From the NCBI GenBank assembly GCA_947361355.1, contig CANAIR010000019.1, forward strand, positions 1 to 36,715: a stretch of DNA of 36,715 bases, written 5' to 3'. Source of the DNA: an uncultured Clostridium sp. (GTDB lineage Bacteria > Bacillota > Clostridia > TANB77 > CAG-465). Within the stretch, counting starts at the first letter, position 1; each line of letters starts with the position of its first letter. The notes under the pieces were generated by a model, which made no database searches, was not told where the DNA came from, and saw nothing but the letters and a program-made list of their open reading frames with translations. The translations under genes were made by a program, and so were the position numbers. Below, piece after piece: positions 1 through 7,355 of the stretch.

Positions 1-25
1 TGTGTGTGTGTGTGTGTGTGTGTGT
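1..25. repeat. (TG)n dinucleotide run at window edge
   Basis: Twelve and a half uninterrupted TG units form the first 25 bases, just beyond the 3' end of the kinase gene. Such a run at base 1 could be a real microsatellite or an assembly-edge artefact; the sequence alone cannot decide. Confidence 0.9.
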
Positions 26-64
26 AGTACCTTCATACTTTTATCCCCTTTTGTTTACATATTA

Positions 65-2080
65 TTAAAATTTAACTGTTTGTTCTTTTACTAACTTATC
101 ATTCAAATAAATTTTTAAAACAGCTGTATTATATCCATTTATTTCAAAGCTAGCATTCTTATCATTAGTTGTATATGTTCTTTCATGTACTGTATTAGTA
201 GCCCCACCATCTATGCTTGCTGTAACTTTAACTTTTAAACTTTCTACATCTAATGGTGATCCACCTTGTAGTTCTAATAAATCAAGGCTAATATTTTTAG
301 TAATCATTAATTTGTTTACAGTTATTTCTACTAAATCTCCTTCTTTTAACGTTTGATTTTCTGGATAGCTTTGAGATAATACAATAGCATTTGGTTTAGC
401 TTTATCTTCTGAGTAACTAACTTTTACAGTAAGTTTTAACTCCTCTAATTTTGTTTTTGCCTCTGCTTCTGATTTACCAAGTACATTTGGCATAATTACA
501 GAAACTTTTCCATCACCTTTACTTACTTTAAGTGTTATCTCACTACCATAAGCTATACTTTCACCTTTTTTTACACTTTGAGAAATTACTACTCCACTTG
601 CTACCTTTTCATTTATTTCTTCTTCTACATTTACTTTAAATCCAAGTGTATCTTCTAATTCATATCTAGCTACTTTTATATCTTTACCAACAACTTCAGT
701 CATTTCTACCATTTTTTTGCCTTTACTTACAACAACATAAATTTTCTTATCTTTAGTTTTTGTATCCTTATCTGGCGTTTGAGATATAATAAGTCCTTCT
801 TCAACATCCTCACTGTATTCAACTTTATCCTGTATAATTTCTATATTTTGTGATTTATATTCTTCTACTACATCATCAAATTTTTTACCTACTAAATCTG
901 GAACTAATATTTCTTCATTTGCTTTCTTTTCTTCATCTATTCTTGTTTTTACTTTTATTCCTATAAATACTCCAAGAACTATAACAATAACTGCAATTAC
1001 AGCACAAATAATAATAATTTTCTTCTTCTTTTTCTTTTTATCTTCCTCATTTATTTCCTCATTTTCATCATTTACTGTATTATCTTCATCATCTTTATTT
1101 CTTTCTTTTTGAGATGTACTAATTCTTTTTGCTTGTCTAGTTCTTATATTAGGTACCTCGGAAATTTCGTCTTCTTTTATAGTTGGAATTACTTGAGTAG
1201 CTCCTGCTTCTACAAAGCTATCTTGCCTTACAATTGGCATATTTGGCTCCGTAAGTGCTATTGAAATATCGCGTAAAACTTCTGTTGCTGTTTGATATCT
1301 AGTTGAAGTATTTTTTTCCATTGCTTTTAAAATAATTTGATTTAAAGAAATAGAAATGCTTGGATTTTTTTCAATAGGTGGCACTGGAACTTCTTGTATT
1401 TGCTTTAAAGCCACTGACACTGGAGAGTCACCATCAAATGGAACTGTACCAGTTGCCATTTCATACATAACTACTCCCAAAGAATATAAATCAGATTTTT
1501 CATCAACATAACCACCTTTGGCATGCTCAGGCGAAAAATAATGTACTGAACCTACTGTACTACCAAAGCTTGTAATTGTTGCACTGGTAGTATTAGTAAT
1601 CTTGGCAATACCAAAATCAGTTACTTTAGCTACCATATTTTGATTAAGAACAATATTATGTGGTTTAATATCTCTATGAATTATATGTGCTCTATGCGCT
1701 GCTTCAAGTGCAGATGCAATTTGTGCAGCAATTTTTAATGTCATTTCATTAGAAAAAGCTCCATTTTCTTCTATATAGTCTTTCAAAGTTTTTGTTTCTA
1801 AAAGTTCCATTACTATATAATTAATTTTTCCATTTTCCTCTTGCCCTACATCATAAACAGACACAATATTTGGATGAGTAAGAGCAGCAGCAGATTGTGC
1901 TTCTGTCTTAAATCTATTTACAAACACTTCATCATTTGCATATTCTTCTTTTAAAACCTTAATAGCTACAAATCTATTTAAAAGTTTACATCTAGCTTTA
2001 TAAACTGTAGCCATACCACCTTCACCAATTTTTTCTAATATTTCATATCTAGACGCAAATACCTTACCTATCATATTCAT
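65..2080 (-). CDS. prkC: PASTA-domain serine/threonine protein kinase (PrkC/Stk type)
   Basis: Membrane Ser/Thr kinase that senses muropeptides or lipid II through extracellular PASTA repeats and phosphorylates cytoplasmic targets. Seen, in 671 residues: Gly-rich loop GEGGMATVYKA (about 19-29), catalytic Lys in VAIKVLK (about 41), HRDIKPHN with Asp at about 137, DFG at about 155-157, then a Thr/Ser-rich activation loop. A basic juxtamembrane stretch with seven consecutive Lys leads into one transmembrane segment (about 354-376). Three PASTA repeats follow (about 391-454, 459-521, 527-590) and then an 80-residue C-terminal domain. The start is set at the ATG at 2080, because AAAAGGAG lies 6 bases upstream and overlaps the stp stop codon; an in-frame upstream start at 2110 lacks this. 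It lies 13 bases downstream of the phosphatase gene, so the two are surely co-transcribed. Confidence 0.97.
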   Translation of the reverse strand: MNMIGKVFASRYEILEKIGEGGMATVYKARCKLLNRFVAIKVLKEEYANDEVFVNRFKTEAQSAAALTHPNIVSVYDVGQEENGKINYIVMELLETKTLKDYIEENGAFSNEMTLKIAAQIASALEAAHRAHIIHRDIKPHNIVLNQNMVAKVTDFGIAKITNTTSATITSFGSTVGSVHYFSPEHAKGGYVDEKSDLYSLGVVMYEMATGTVPFDGDSPVSVALKQIQEVPVPPIEKNPSISISLNQIILKAMEKNTSTRYQTATEVLRDISIALTEPNMPIVRQDSFVEAGATQVIPTIKEDEISEVPNIRTRQAKRISTSQKERNKDDEDNTVNDENEEINEEDKKKKKKKIIIICAVIAVIVIVLGVFIGIKVKTRIDEEKKANEEILVPDLVGKKFDDVVEEYKSQNIEIIQDKVEYSEDVEEGLIISQTPDKDTKTKDKKIYVVVSKGKKMVEMTEVVGKDIKVARYELEDTLGFKVNVEEEINEKVASGVVISQSVKKGESIAYGSEITLKVSKGDGKVSVIMPNVLGKSEAEAKTKLEELKLTVKVSYSEDKAKPNAIVLSQSYPENQTLKEGDLVEITVNKLMITKNISLDLLELQGGSPLDVESLKVKVTASIDGGATNTVHERTYTTNDKNASFEINGYNTAVLKIYLNDKLVKEQTVKF

Positions 2081-2093
2081 ATTAATCTCCTTT

Positions 2094-2831
2094 TTAAAGC
2101 TTAATTGCAATAGCAGTAATATTATCTATTCCACCCTTTGCATTTGCCTTTTGAATAATTTTATCTGCTATTTTGCAAAAATCATTTTTTGAAAATATAC
2201 TTAGAATTTCTTCTTCTTTTAACATATTACTTACTCCATCTGAGCAAAGTAATAAATAACCTGCATCATTATCAAAAATTTTAACATTAGTTGTAATATT
2301 TTTAAGTATACCAACTGCTTTTGTTAAAACATGTTTTTGAGGATGATTTACAGCTTCTTTTTCAGTTATAACCTTTGTACGTATAAGTTCATTTACATAC
2401 GTATCATCTACTGTTATTTGCCTAATAGATGAAAAGTCCTTTAATATATAATACATCCTGCTATCTCCTACTGACATATAATATATAGTTGAACATACTT
2501 TCAAAATTAAAACTATTGTAGTTCCCATACCTTTATATTTTTCATCAGTTTTTTCAAGATCATATATTTTTTTATTTGCCATATTAAGTGAAACGTTTAA
2601 TATATTTTTAATATTATTTTCATTTAATTTTGGCAGCCTTTCTAAATTAGTTTCAATATAACTTGATATACTATCGACTAACATTTTACTAGCATACTCT
2701 CCACCTTCATAGCCTCCTAAGCCATCAGCTACTATATAAAGTGATATATCATCGTTATAACATTTAGCAAAAAAAGAATCTTCATTATTTTTTCTTTTTT
2801 TACCAACATCTGTGTTTGCTACAAACTCCAT
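2094..2831 (-). CDS. stp: PP2C-family protein phosphatase (Stp/PrpC)
   Basis: Mn/Mg-dependent Ser/Thr phosphatase that reverses PrkC phosphorylation in the cytoplasm. Its 245 residues are the usual length for this bacterial subfamily. The PP2C metal-binding motifs appear in order: NTDVGKKRKNNEDSF near the N-terminus, VADGLGGYEGGEYAS, MGTTIV, SVGDSRMY, LLLCSDGVSN and GGIDNITAIAI at the C-terminus. The conserved metal-ligand Asp residues are all present, so it should be active. The ATG at 2831 has a GAGGTG ribosome binding site. It is the first gene of the stp-prkC pair, with its own promoter in the gap after rlmN. The gene could equally be called prpC. Confidence 0.96.
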   Translation of the reverse strand: MEFVANTDVGKKRKNNEDSFFAKCYNDDISLYIVADGLGGYEGGEYASKMLVDSISSYIETNLERLPKLNENNIKNILNVSLNMANKKIYDLEKTDEKYKGMGTTIVLILKVCSTIYYMSVGDSRMYYILKDFSSIRQITVDDTYVNELIRTKVITEKEAVNHPQKHVLTKAVGILKNITTNVKIFDNDAGYLLLCSDGVSNMLKEEEILSIFSKNDFCKIADKIIQKANAKGGIDNITAIAIKL

Positions 2832-2858
2832 TCATTCACCTCAATTTTTTCTATATAT

Positions 2859-2886
2859 ATTATATCAAAATTGTAACTTTTTTCAA
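2859..2886 (-). promoter_or_regulatory. sigma-A-type promoter for stp-prkC
   Basis: Reading the minus strand, TTGAAA (2886-2881), a 16-base spacer and a perfect TATAAT (2864-2859) lie 28 bases upstream of the stp start. Confidence 0.65.
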
Positions 2887-2963
2887 TAGTTAACATTATT
2901 ATTATTTATAATTTATAATATATTATATTTTTTACAAATTTATATATTCTAATATATTTTTAA

Positions 2964-4007
2964 TTATGATTTTTTATCTAAATACTTTTTCCTTAACTGC
3001 CCACATGCTGCATCAATATCTGAACCAAGTTCTCTTCTAACTGTAGTCACAATTCCACAAGAATTTAAAGTATTCATAAAATTTTCAATTGATTTTAAAG
3101 TTGCTTTTTTATATTCTTTTTCTTTTATTTCATTTACTGGTATTAAATTTACATGTGCAATCATTCCCCTAAGTAATTTTACTAATCTCATCGCATCCTC
3201 ATAACTATCATTTTTACCATATATAAGTGCATATTCAAAACTAATTCTTCTTCCAGTAATTCTTATATATTCTTTACATGCTTCAAGTAACTCATCTATT
3301 GAATATCTATTTGCAATAGGCATTATTTCTTTTCTTTTTTCGTCTGTTGTTGCATGAAGTGATATAGATAATGTACATTGTATATTTTCCTCAGCAAGCT
3401 TATATATTTTTGGAACTAACCCACAAGTAGATAAACTTATATGTCTTGCTCCAATATTTAACCCCATTGCATGATTTATTAAATGAATAGATTTTACAAC
3501 ATTATCATAATTGTCAAGTGGTTCTCCTATTCCCATATATACTATATTTGAAATTTTCTCACCAGTATATCTTTCAACTGTTAAAATTTGTCCTTCAATT
3601 TCACTTCCAAGTAAATTTCTTTCATAACCTTCCTTTGTTGAAGCACAAAACTTACACCCCATTTTACATCCAACTTGTGTTGATACACAAAGAGTATTAC
3701 CATGATTATATTTCATAAATACTGATTCTATAGCACAATTATCTATAAGCTCAATTAAAAATTTCATTGTTCCATCTTTTTTGGATTTTTGACATTCAAG
3801 CACATTTAAATCTAATATATAAGTATTTTCTTTAAGTTTTTCTCTAAGAGATTTAGAAATATCTGTCATATCATCAAATGATAATACTTTTAATTTGTGT
3901 ATCCATTTAAATATTTGTTTTGCATGAAACTTTTTTTCACCAAGTGACTCAATATATTCTTCTAATTGCTCAAGTTCAAATTCATTTATATTAATTTTTT
4001 CTGCCAC
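2964..4007 (-). CDS. rlmN: 23S rRNA (adenine2503-C2)/tRNA (adenine37-C2) methyltransferase RlmN
   Basis: Radical-SAM enzyme that methylates C2 of A2503 in 23S rRNA and, in many bacteria, A37 of certain tRNAs. The 347-residue length is typical. The radical-SAM CxxxCxxC cluster is seen at C114, C118 and C121 (GCKMGCKFCAS). The C-terminal methyl-carrying Cys is in AACGQL at about C335. The family blocks NIVYMGIGEPLDN, ARHISLSTCG and SLHATTD are intact. Cfr, a relative that modifies C8, shares the cluster, but the sequence and the neighbouring stp-prkC pair are those of clostridial RlmN. It begins with ATG at 4007 after TGAGGTAAAAT. In many Clostridia rsmB sits between fmt and rlmN; it is absent here. 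Confidence 0.97.
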   Translation of the reverse strand: MAEKININEFELEQLEEYIESLGEKKFHAKQIFKWIHKLKVLSFDDMTDISKSLREKLKENTYILDLNVLECQKSKKDGTMKFLIELIDNCAIESVFMKYNHGNTLCVSTQVGCKMGCKFCASTKEGYERNLLGSEIEGQILTVERYTGEKISNIVYMGIGEPLDNYDNVVKSIHLINHAMGLNIGARHISLSTCGLVPKIYKLAEENIQCTLSISLHATTDEKRKEIMPIANRYSIDELLEACKEYIRITGRRISFEYALIYGKNDSYEDAMRLVKLLRGMIAHVNLIPVNEIKEKEYKKATLKSIENFMNTLNSCGIVTTVRRELGSDIDAACGQLRKKYLDKKS

Positions 4008-4050
4008 AATTTTACCTCACTATATATTTACTACATTTTTGTTTACATAT

Positions 4051-4079
4051 ATAATACAATAAAATACAAAAAAATACAA
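4051..4079 (-). promoter_or_regulatory. putative promoter for rlmN
   Basis: On the minus strand, TTGTAT (4079-4074), 17 bases and TATTAT (4056-4051). Both boxes are imperfect and the region is extremely AT-rich. It lies between the fmt terminator and the rlmN start, where a promoter is needed. Confidence 0.4.
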
Positions 4080-4115
4080 TAGTGTATAATTATTTACTAA
4101 ATTTATTATAAAAAA

Positions 4116-4140
4116 TTAACGTTGAAATTTTCAACGTTAA
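4116..4140 (-). terminator. intrinsic terminator after fmt
   Basis: A perfect 10-bp stem, TTAACGTTGA/TCAACGTTAA, has a 5-base loop and is followed on the minus strand by a T-run. It begins 10 bases past the fmt stop and separates fmt from rlmN. Confidence 0.85.
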
Positions 4141-4150
4141 AAATTATAAT

Positions 4151-5107
4151 TTATATAAATTTTTGGTTATATTCAATTTTATTTCCTGCTAAAAAGGCTT
4201 TTATGTCCATTCTTTTAGAATTAGTTGGCTGTATCTCATTTATACTTACATATCCATCACTACATTTTATACATAGTTTATCTTTTGAAACTAATAAAGC
4301 TGTACCATTTTCTATCTTTTTATCAACTTCTTTTTTTACTGGCTCTACACTAAACACTTTAAATTTTCTTCCATCATCCAAAGTCATATATGTACCTGGA
4401 AATGGTGAAAGCCCCCTTACAAAATTAAATATTTCTCTAGAAGATTTGTTAAAATCTATTTTTGTCATTTCTCTTGTTATCATAGGAGCCAATGTAAATT
4501 CTTCTGGCTGTTTTATAGCAGTAATATTTCCTTCTACTAATCCTACTAAAGTTTCTACTAAAAGATTTGCACCAACAACCATTAATTTATCATGTATAGA
4601 TTCTAAATTATCTTTATCTGTTATATCTATTTCTTCTTTTAACAACATATCACCTGTGTCCATTCCAACATCCATAAGCATTGTAGTAATACCTGTTTTT
4701 TTCTCTCCATTTATAATTGACCACTGCATAGGAGCAGCACCTCTATATTTAGGTAACAAAGAACCGTGTACATTTATACATCCATATTTTGGTATATCAA
4801 GAATTTCTTTTGGAAGTATTTTTCCATAAGCTACAACTGCTATAAAATCTGGATTATATTCTTTTAAAATACCAATTATTTCATCGTTATTTCTTACTTT
4901 TTTAGGTTGATATACAGGAATATTTTTTTCTAACGCATATTCTTTTACACTAGACATTTTTAACTTCATTCCTCTTCCTGATGGTTTGTCTTCATTTGTT
5001 AAACATGCTACTACATTAAAATTTTCTTCTACAAGCTTTTTTAATGATTCTTTTGAAAAATCTGGGGTTCCCATAAATACAACTTTTATCTCACTATTTT
5101 TTACCAT
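4151..5107 (-). CDS. fmt: methionyl-tRNA formyltransferase
   Basis: Transfers a formyl group from 10-formyl-THF to initiator Met-tRNA in the cytoplasm. In 318 residues it shows the Rossmann-like N-domain start (KVVFMGTPDF), the catalytic Asn and His of NVHGSLLPKYRGAAP (about N112, H114) and the essential Asp in the MDVGMDTGDML block. The C-terminal tRNA-binding domain follows (LSPFPGTYMTLDDGRKFKV region). The ATG at 5107 is preferred over the in-frame GTG at 5116, because AGAGGTG lies 6 bases before the ATG and overlaps the GTG. Its usual partner def is not adjacent; a def gene lies about 24 kb away in this window. A strong promoter and terminator flank it, so it is probably monocistronic. 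Confidence 0.96.
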   Translation of the reverse strand: MVKNSEIKVVFMGTPDFSKESLKKLVEENFNVVACLTNEDKPSGRGMKLKMSSVKEYALEKNIPVYQPKKVRNNDEIIGILKEYNPDFIAVVAYGKILPKEILDIPKYGCINVHGSLLPKYRGAAPMQWSIINGEKKTGITTMLMDVGMDTGDMLLKEEIDITDKDNLESIHDKLMVVGANLLVETLVGLVEGNITAIKQPEEFTLAPMITREMTKIDFNKSSREIFNFVRGLSPFPGTYMTLDDGRKFKVFSVEPVKKEVDKKIENGTALLVSKDKLCIKCSDGYVSINEIQPTNSKRMDIKAFLAGNKIEYNQKFI

Positions 5108-5125
5108 ATTGCTCACCTCTAAAGT

Positions 5126-5154
5126 ATTATATAATATATACTTTTTTTAGTCAA
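5126..5154 (-). promoter_or_regulatory. promoter for fmt
   Basis: On the minus strand, TTGACT (5154-5149), 17 bases and TATAAT (5131-5126), ending 18 bases before the ATG. Confidence 0.7.
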
Positions 5155-5185
5155 ATTTTATACTCCTAAAAAATCTACAAAAAGC

Positions 5186-5220
5186 AAAAATACTACCACA
5201 ATACATGTGATAGCATTTTT
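5186..5220 (-). terminator. terminator after the 93-residue unknown gene
   Basis: A 15-bp stem with a 5-base loop. Its two non-Watson-Crick positions are G-U wobbles in the minus-strand RNA but C-A mismatches on the plus strand. A T-rich tail follows on the minus strand. It begins 6 bases after the stop at 5226. Confidence 0.8.
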
Positions 5221-5225
5221 ACTTT

Positions 5226-5507
5226 TTACTCAGGTAAATAATCTTCTTCTATCTGCCTAATTATTAAAATAGCAGCCAACAATACACGTGCTTTAACTTC
5301 CAGACAACCAATTTTAGGCGAATCAAAATTTAAACTTATATAACTTAAAACTCGCATTTTATTCTTATCTGAAGACTCGTCCCACCAGCTTTGTAACCGT
5401 GATTTTGCTTCTTCTATATTTTTCATAGACAGCTTTTTAAAGTTTATAAGTTCCTTTCTATAACCATCAGCCAACCAATCCATAACATTAATAATTTTTT
5501 CTTCCAT
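5226..5507 (-). CDS. unknown small helical protein, paralogue of the gene at 6779-7168
   Basis: Not a family I recognise. It is 93 residues, predicted mostly helical, with no signal peptide or membrane segment. It clearly matches the 129-residue product of 6779-7168. Shared columns include EK(I/V)I(N/K)VM, FK(K/E)LS, MRV, L.V.AR..L.A.LI and a final ED..PE, covering nearly the whole of this shorter copy. The ATG at 5507 has an AGGAAA-type ribosome binding site, and a promoter and terminator of its own flank it. It is divergent from the RhuM-Fic gene with a 257-base gap. It may be a small regulatory or binding protein, but nothing in the sequence fixes its role. Confidence 0.8.
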   Translation of the reverse strand: MEEKIINVMDWLADGYRKELINFKKLSMKNIEEAKSRLQSWWDESSDKNKMRVLSYISLNFDSPKIGCLEVKARVLLAAILIIRQIEEDYLPE

Positions 5508-5559
5508 TACTTTTCCTCCATAAAAATTATTTTATTTTTTTCATATTACCTATATTTTT

Positions 5560-5588
5560 ATTATACTATATTTATATAATTATGTCGA
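5560..5588 (-). promoter_or_regulatory. promoter for the 93-residue gene
   Basis: On the minus strand, TCGACA (5588-5583), 17 bases and TATAAT (5565-5560). Confidence 0.6.
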
Positions 5589-5662
5589 CTTAATTTTAAA
5601 ATGTTTATTCTTTTTTGTCAAATTTTCCCGACCAAAAGTGTATTTTTTAATTCAAAAAGTGT

Positions 5663-5690
5663 TTGCAAATGAACTAATGTTTGCTATAAT
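5663..5690 (+). promoter_or_regulatory. promoter for the RhuM-Fic gene
   Basis: TTGCAA (5663-5668), a 16-base spacer and TATAAT (5685-5690). A GTTTGC direct repeat (5661-5666 and 5679-5684) and a LexA-like inverted repeat fall on or in the spacer. Confidence 0.7.
5671..5682 (+). promoter_or_regulatory. candidate LexA/SOS operator, RhuM-Fic promoter
   Basis: GAAC-TAAT-GTTT lies wholly between the -35 and -10 boxes. It matches the GAAC-N4-GTTC pattern of Gram-positive LexA/DinR boxes at seven of the eight arm positions. Related boxes occupy the same place in the uvrB and recG promoters. Confidence 0.5.
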
Positions 5691-5711
5691 TATATCAAGA
5701 AAGGAGAACGA

Positions 5712-5768
5712 TTGTACATTTTTAATTATATTATATTTTTAGTTTATATAAGGAGGGAAAATTTATGA
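5712..5768 (+). other. possible 18-codon leader ORF overlapping the RhuM-Fic start
   Basis: AAAGGAGA (5699-5706) sits 5 bases before a TTG at 5712. That frame stays open for 18 codons, is rich in Ile, Phe and Tyr, ends Arg-Arg-Glu-Asn-Leu, and stops at a TGA overlapping the RhuM-Fic ATG (ATGA). This could be a leader peptide for translational coupling or chance in AT-rich DNA. Confidence 0.3.
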
Positions 5769-6706
5769 AAAATGAAAAAAATGAAATTGTGCTATTTGAA
5801 AACCAAAACGTAAAATTAGAAGTAAATATGAAAGATGAAACTGTGTGGCTAACACAAGAACAAATGGCAAAGCTATTTAATAAGTCGAAATCTACAATAA
5901 ATGAACATATAAAAAATATTTATAAAGACAATGAACTTTTAGAAAGTGAAACTTTAAGAAAATTCGGAAATACCGAATTTTCTTCTAAACCAATTAATTA
6001 TTATAATCTAGATGTAATAATATCAGTTGGTTACCGTGTTAAATCTCAAAATGGTATTATATTTAGGCGTTGGGCAAGTAAAATTTTAAAAGATTATATG
6101 ATAAAAGGTTACTCTATAAATCAAAAAAGATTAGATTACTTAGAAAAAACTGTAAAATTAGTTGAAATTGCTTCTCGTATAGATGAAAGATTAGAAAATA
6201 ACGATGCAAAAGAAATTTTAAAAGTAATATCAAAATATTCAAAAGCACTAGATTTGCTAGATGATTATGATCACAAAACAATAAAAAAAATTAAGGGAAA
6301 TATTAATAACAAGCAAATTAAATATGAAGATTGCATAAAAGTAATAAATAAATTAAGGTTTAATCAAGAAAGTAATCTATTTGCTATTGAAAGAGATTTT
6401 GGATTAAAATCAATCATAGGCAATATTTATCAATCTTTTAATAACCAATATCTTTATAAAAGTGTAGAAGAAAAAGCAGCAAATTTTTTATACCTAATTG
6501 TAAAAAATCATGTCTTTGTTGATGGTAATAAAAGAATTGCAGCTACGCTATTTATATACTTTTTAAATTTTTATGATATTCTATTTAAAGATGATATACA
6601 AATAATAGACAATAACACATTAGTAGCACTTACTCTATTAATTGCACAATCTAATCCAAAAGAAAAGGATGTTATAATTGATTTAGTGATGAACTTTTTA
6701 AATTAA
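5765..6706 (+). CDS. RhuM-Fic/Doc fusion protein
   Basis: A 313-residue cytoplasmic protein. The N-terminal 115 residues match the RhuM family, with a helix-turn-helix-like part (WLTQEQMAKLFNKSKSTINE, about 28-47). A helical linker with ALDLLDDYDH (161-170) is typical of RhuM-Fic proteins. The C-terminal Fic/Doc domain has HVFVDGNKR at 249-257, the Doc-type HxFxDGNKR active site. The family transfers phosphate or nucleotide groups to proteins; Doc phosphorylates EF-Tu. The catalytic His is intact, so enzymatic activity is expected, but the target is unknown. I see no (S/T)xxxE(G/N) inhibitory motif and no adjacent Phd-like antitoxin. The ATG at 5765 has AGGAGGG 7 bases upstream. It is a lone transcription unit in an island between two paralogous small genes and probably SOS-controlled. 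Confidence 0.93.
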   Translation: MKNEKNEIVLFENQNVKLEVNMKDETVWLTQEQMAKLFNKSKSTINEHIKNIYKDNELLESETLRKFGNTEFSSKPINYYNLDVIISVGYRVKSQNGIIFRRWASKILKDYMIKGYSINQKRLDYLEKTVKLVEIASRIDERLENNDAKEILKVISKYSKALDLLDDYDHKTIKKIKGNINNKQIKYEDCIKVINKLRFNQESNLFAIERDFGLKSIIGNIYQSFNNQYLYKSVEEKAANFLYLIVKNHVFVDGNKRIAATLFIYFLNFYDILFKDDIQIIDNNTLVALTLLIAQSNPKEKDVIIDLVMNFLN

Positions 6707-6730
6707 ATTTATTATAAATTATACAAAATA

Positions 6731-6766
6731 AAAATCGTTGAAATTGTTTCCAAAATCAACGATTTT
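6731..6766. terminator. bidirectional terminator between convergent genes
   Basis: A perfect 11-bp stem, AAAATCGTTGA/TCAACGATTTT, has a 14-base loop. A T-run follows on the plus side (6763-6769) and a T-rich tail on the minus side. It serves the RhuM-Fic gene and the 129-residue gene. Confidence 0.85.
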
Positions 6767-6778
6767 TTTCTTTAAAAT

Positions 6779-7168
6779 TTATATTTCGGCATCGTAAGCA
6801 TCAATATATTCTTCTGCGCCATCTATCTCAAGTTTTTCTTCCTGCTCCTCCTCTTTCATAAGCTTTACATCAGCTTCCAATTCTTCAAATGTTTCAGGTA
6901 CACAATCTTCAACTATTAATTGCGCAATTAAAACTATTCTAGCATGAACGCTGAGATTATTTATATCTTCAAAGAATAACTCTTCATCCCCCACAGCGTA
7001 CCACACCCGCATTTGTTCTGCATATGATAATTCTTCAAAAAGCTGCCTGACCTTTTTTCTTGAAGCACTTGAACTTACTAAAGATAACTCTTTGAAGTCA
7101 ACCGCAATTTTTTGCTTTTTTTCCTCCAAAGTACTCATAACCTTAATAACCTTTTCCATGTTCTTCAT
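6779..7168 (-). CDS. unknown small helical protein with acidic tail, paralogue of 5226-5507
   Basis: I do not recognise this 129-residue protein. Residues 5-90 align with the 93-residue protein on the other side of the RhuM-Fic gene (FKELS, MRVW, SVHARIVLIAQLIVEDCVPE). It differs by an added tail rich in Glu and Asp (about residues 90-129). No membrane segment or signal peptide is seen. The ATG at 7168 has AGGAGGA 7-8 bases upstream. It is convergent with the RhuM-Fic gene and shares a terminator with it. Part of the gene is richer in G+C than its surroundings (26 of 60 bases at 6961-7020), which is compatible with acquisition by transfer but is not proof. Confidence 0.82.
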   Translation of the reverse strand: MKNMEKVIKVMSTLEEKKQKIAVDFKELSLVSSSASRKKVRQLFEELSYAEQMRVWYAVGDEELFFEDINNLSVHARIVLIAQLIVEDCVPETFEELEADVKLMKEEEQEEKLEIDGAEEYIDAYDAEI

Positions 7169-7221
7169 AAAATATTCCTCCTAATTAATTATAATAGTTT
7201 TATATATTTTTACATATTTTT

Positions 7222-7250
7222 ATTATACCATATTTTACATAAAATTGCAA
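7222..7250 (-). promoter_or_regulatory. promoter for the 129-residue gene
   Basis: On the minus strand, TTGCAA (7250-7245), 17 bases and TATAAT (7227-7222). Confidence 0.7.
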
Positions 7251-7285
7251 ATATTCCCTAATTTTACTTAAAATACATATTTTTA

Positions 7286-7314
7286 TTGACACCTAAACGA
7301 ATGTTTTGTATAAT
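7286..7314 (+). promoter_or_regulatory. consensus promoter for uvrB
   Basis: TTGACA (7286-7291), a 17-base spacer and TATAAT (7309-7314): both hexamers and the spacing are perfect, 41 bases upstream of the ATG. Such a strong promoter fits a repressor-controlled gene. Confidence 0.85.
7295..7306 (+). promoter_or_regulatory. candidate LexA/SOS operator, uvrB promoter
   Basis: AAAC-GAAT-GTTT, an inverted repeat with a 4-base spacer, lies between the -35 and -10 boxes. The identical 12-mer is in the recG promoter in the same orientation relative to the gene. Confidence 0.6.
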
Positions 7315-7355
7315 ATTTCTATATATGAAAATACATACAAATTTTGGAGGAAAAT

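Noticed and set aside
3018-3036. GAAC-CAA-GTTC, a possible LexA box
   Set aside because: It is inside rlmN coding sequence and has a 3-base rather than 4-base spacer.
4122-4829. 235-codon plus-strand open frame
   Set aside because: Antisense to fmt, whose catalytic motifs are clear; no promoter or ribosome binding site for the plus strand.
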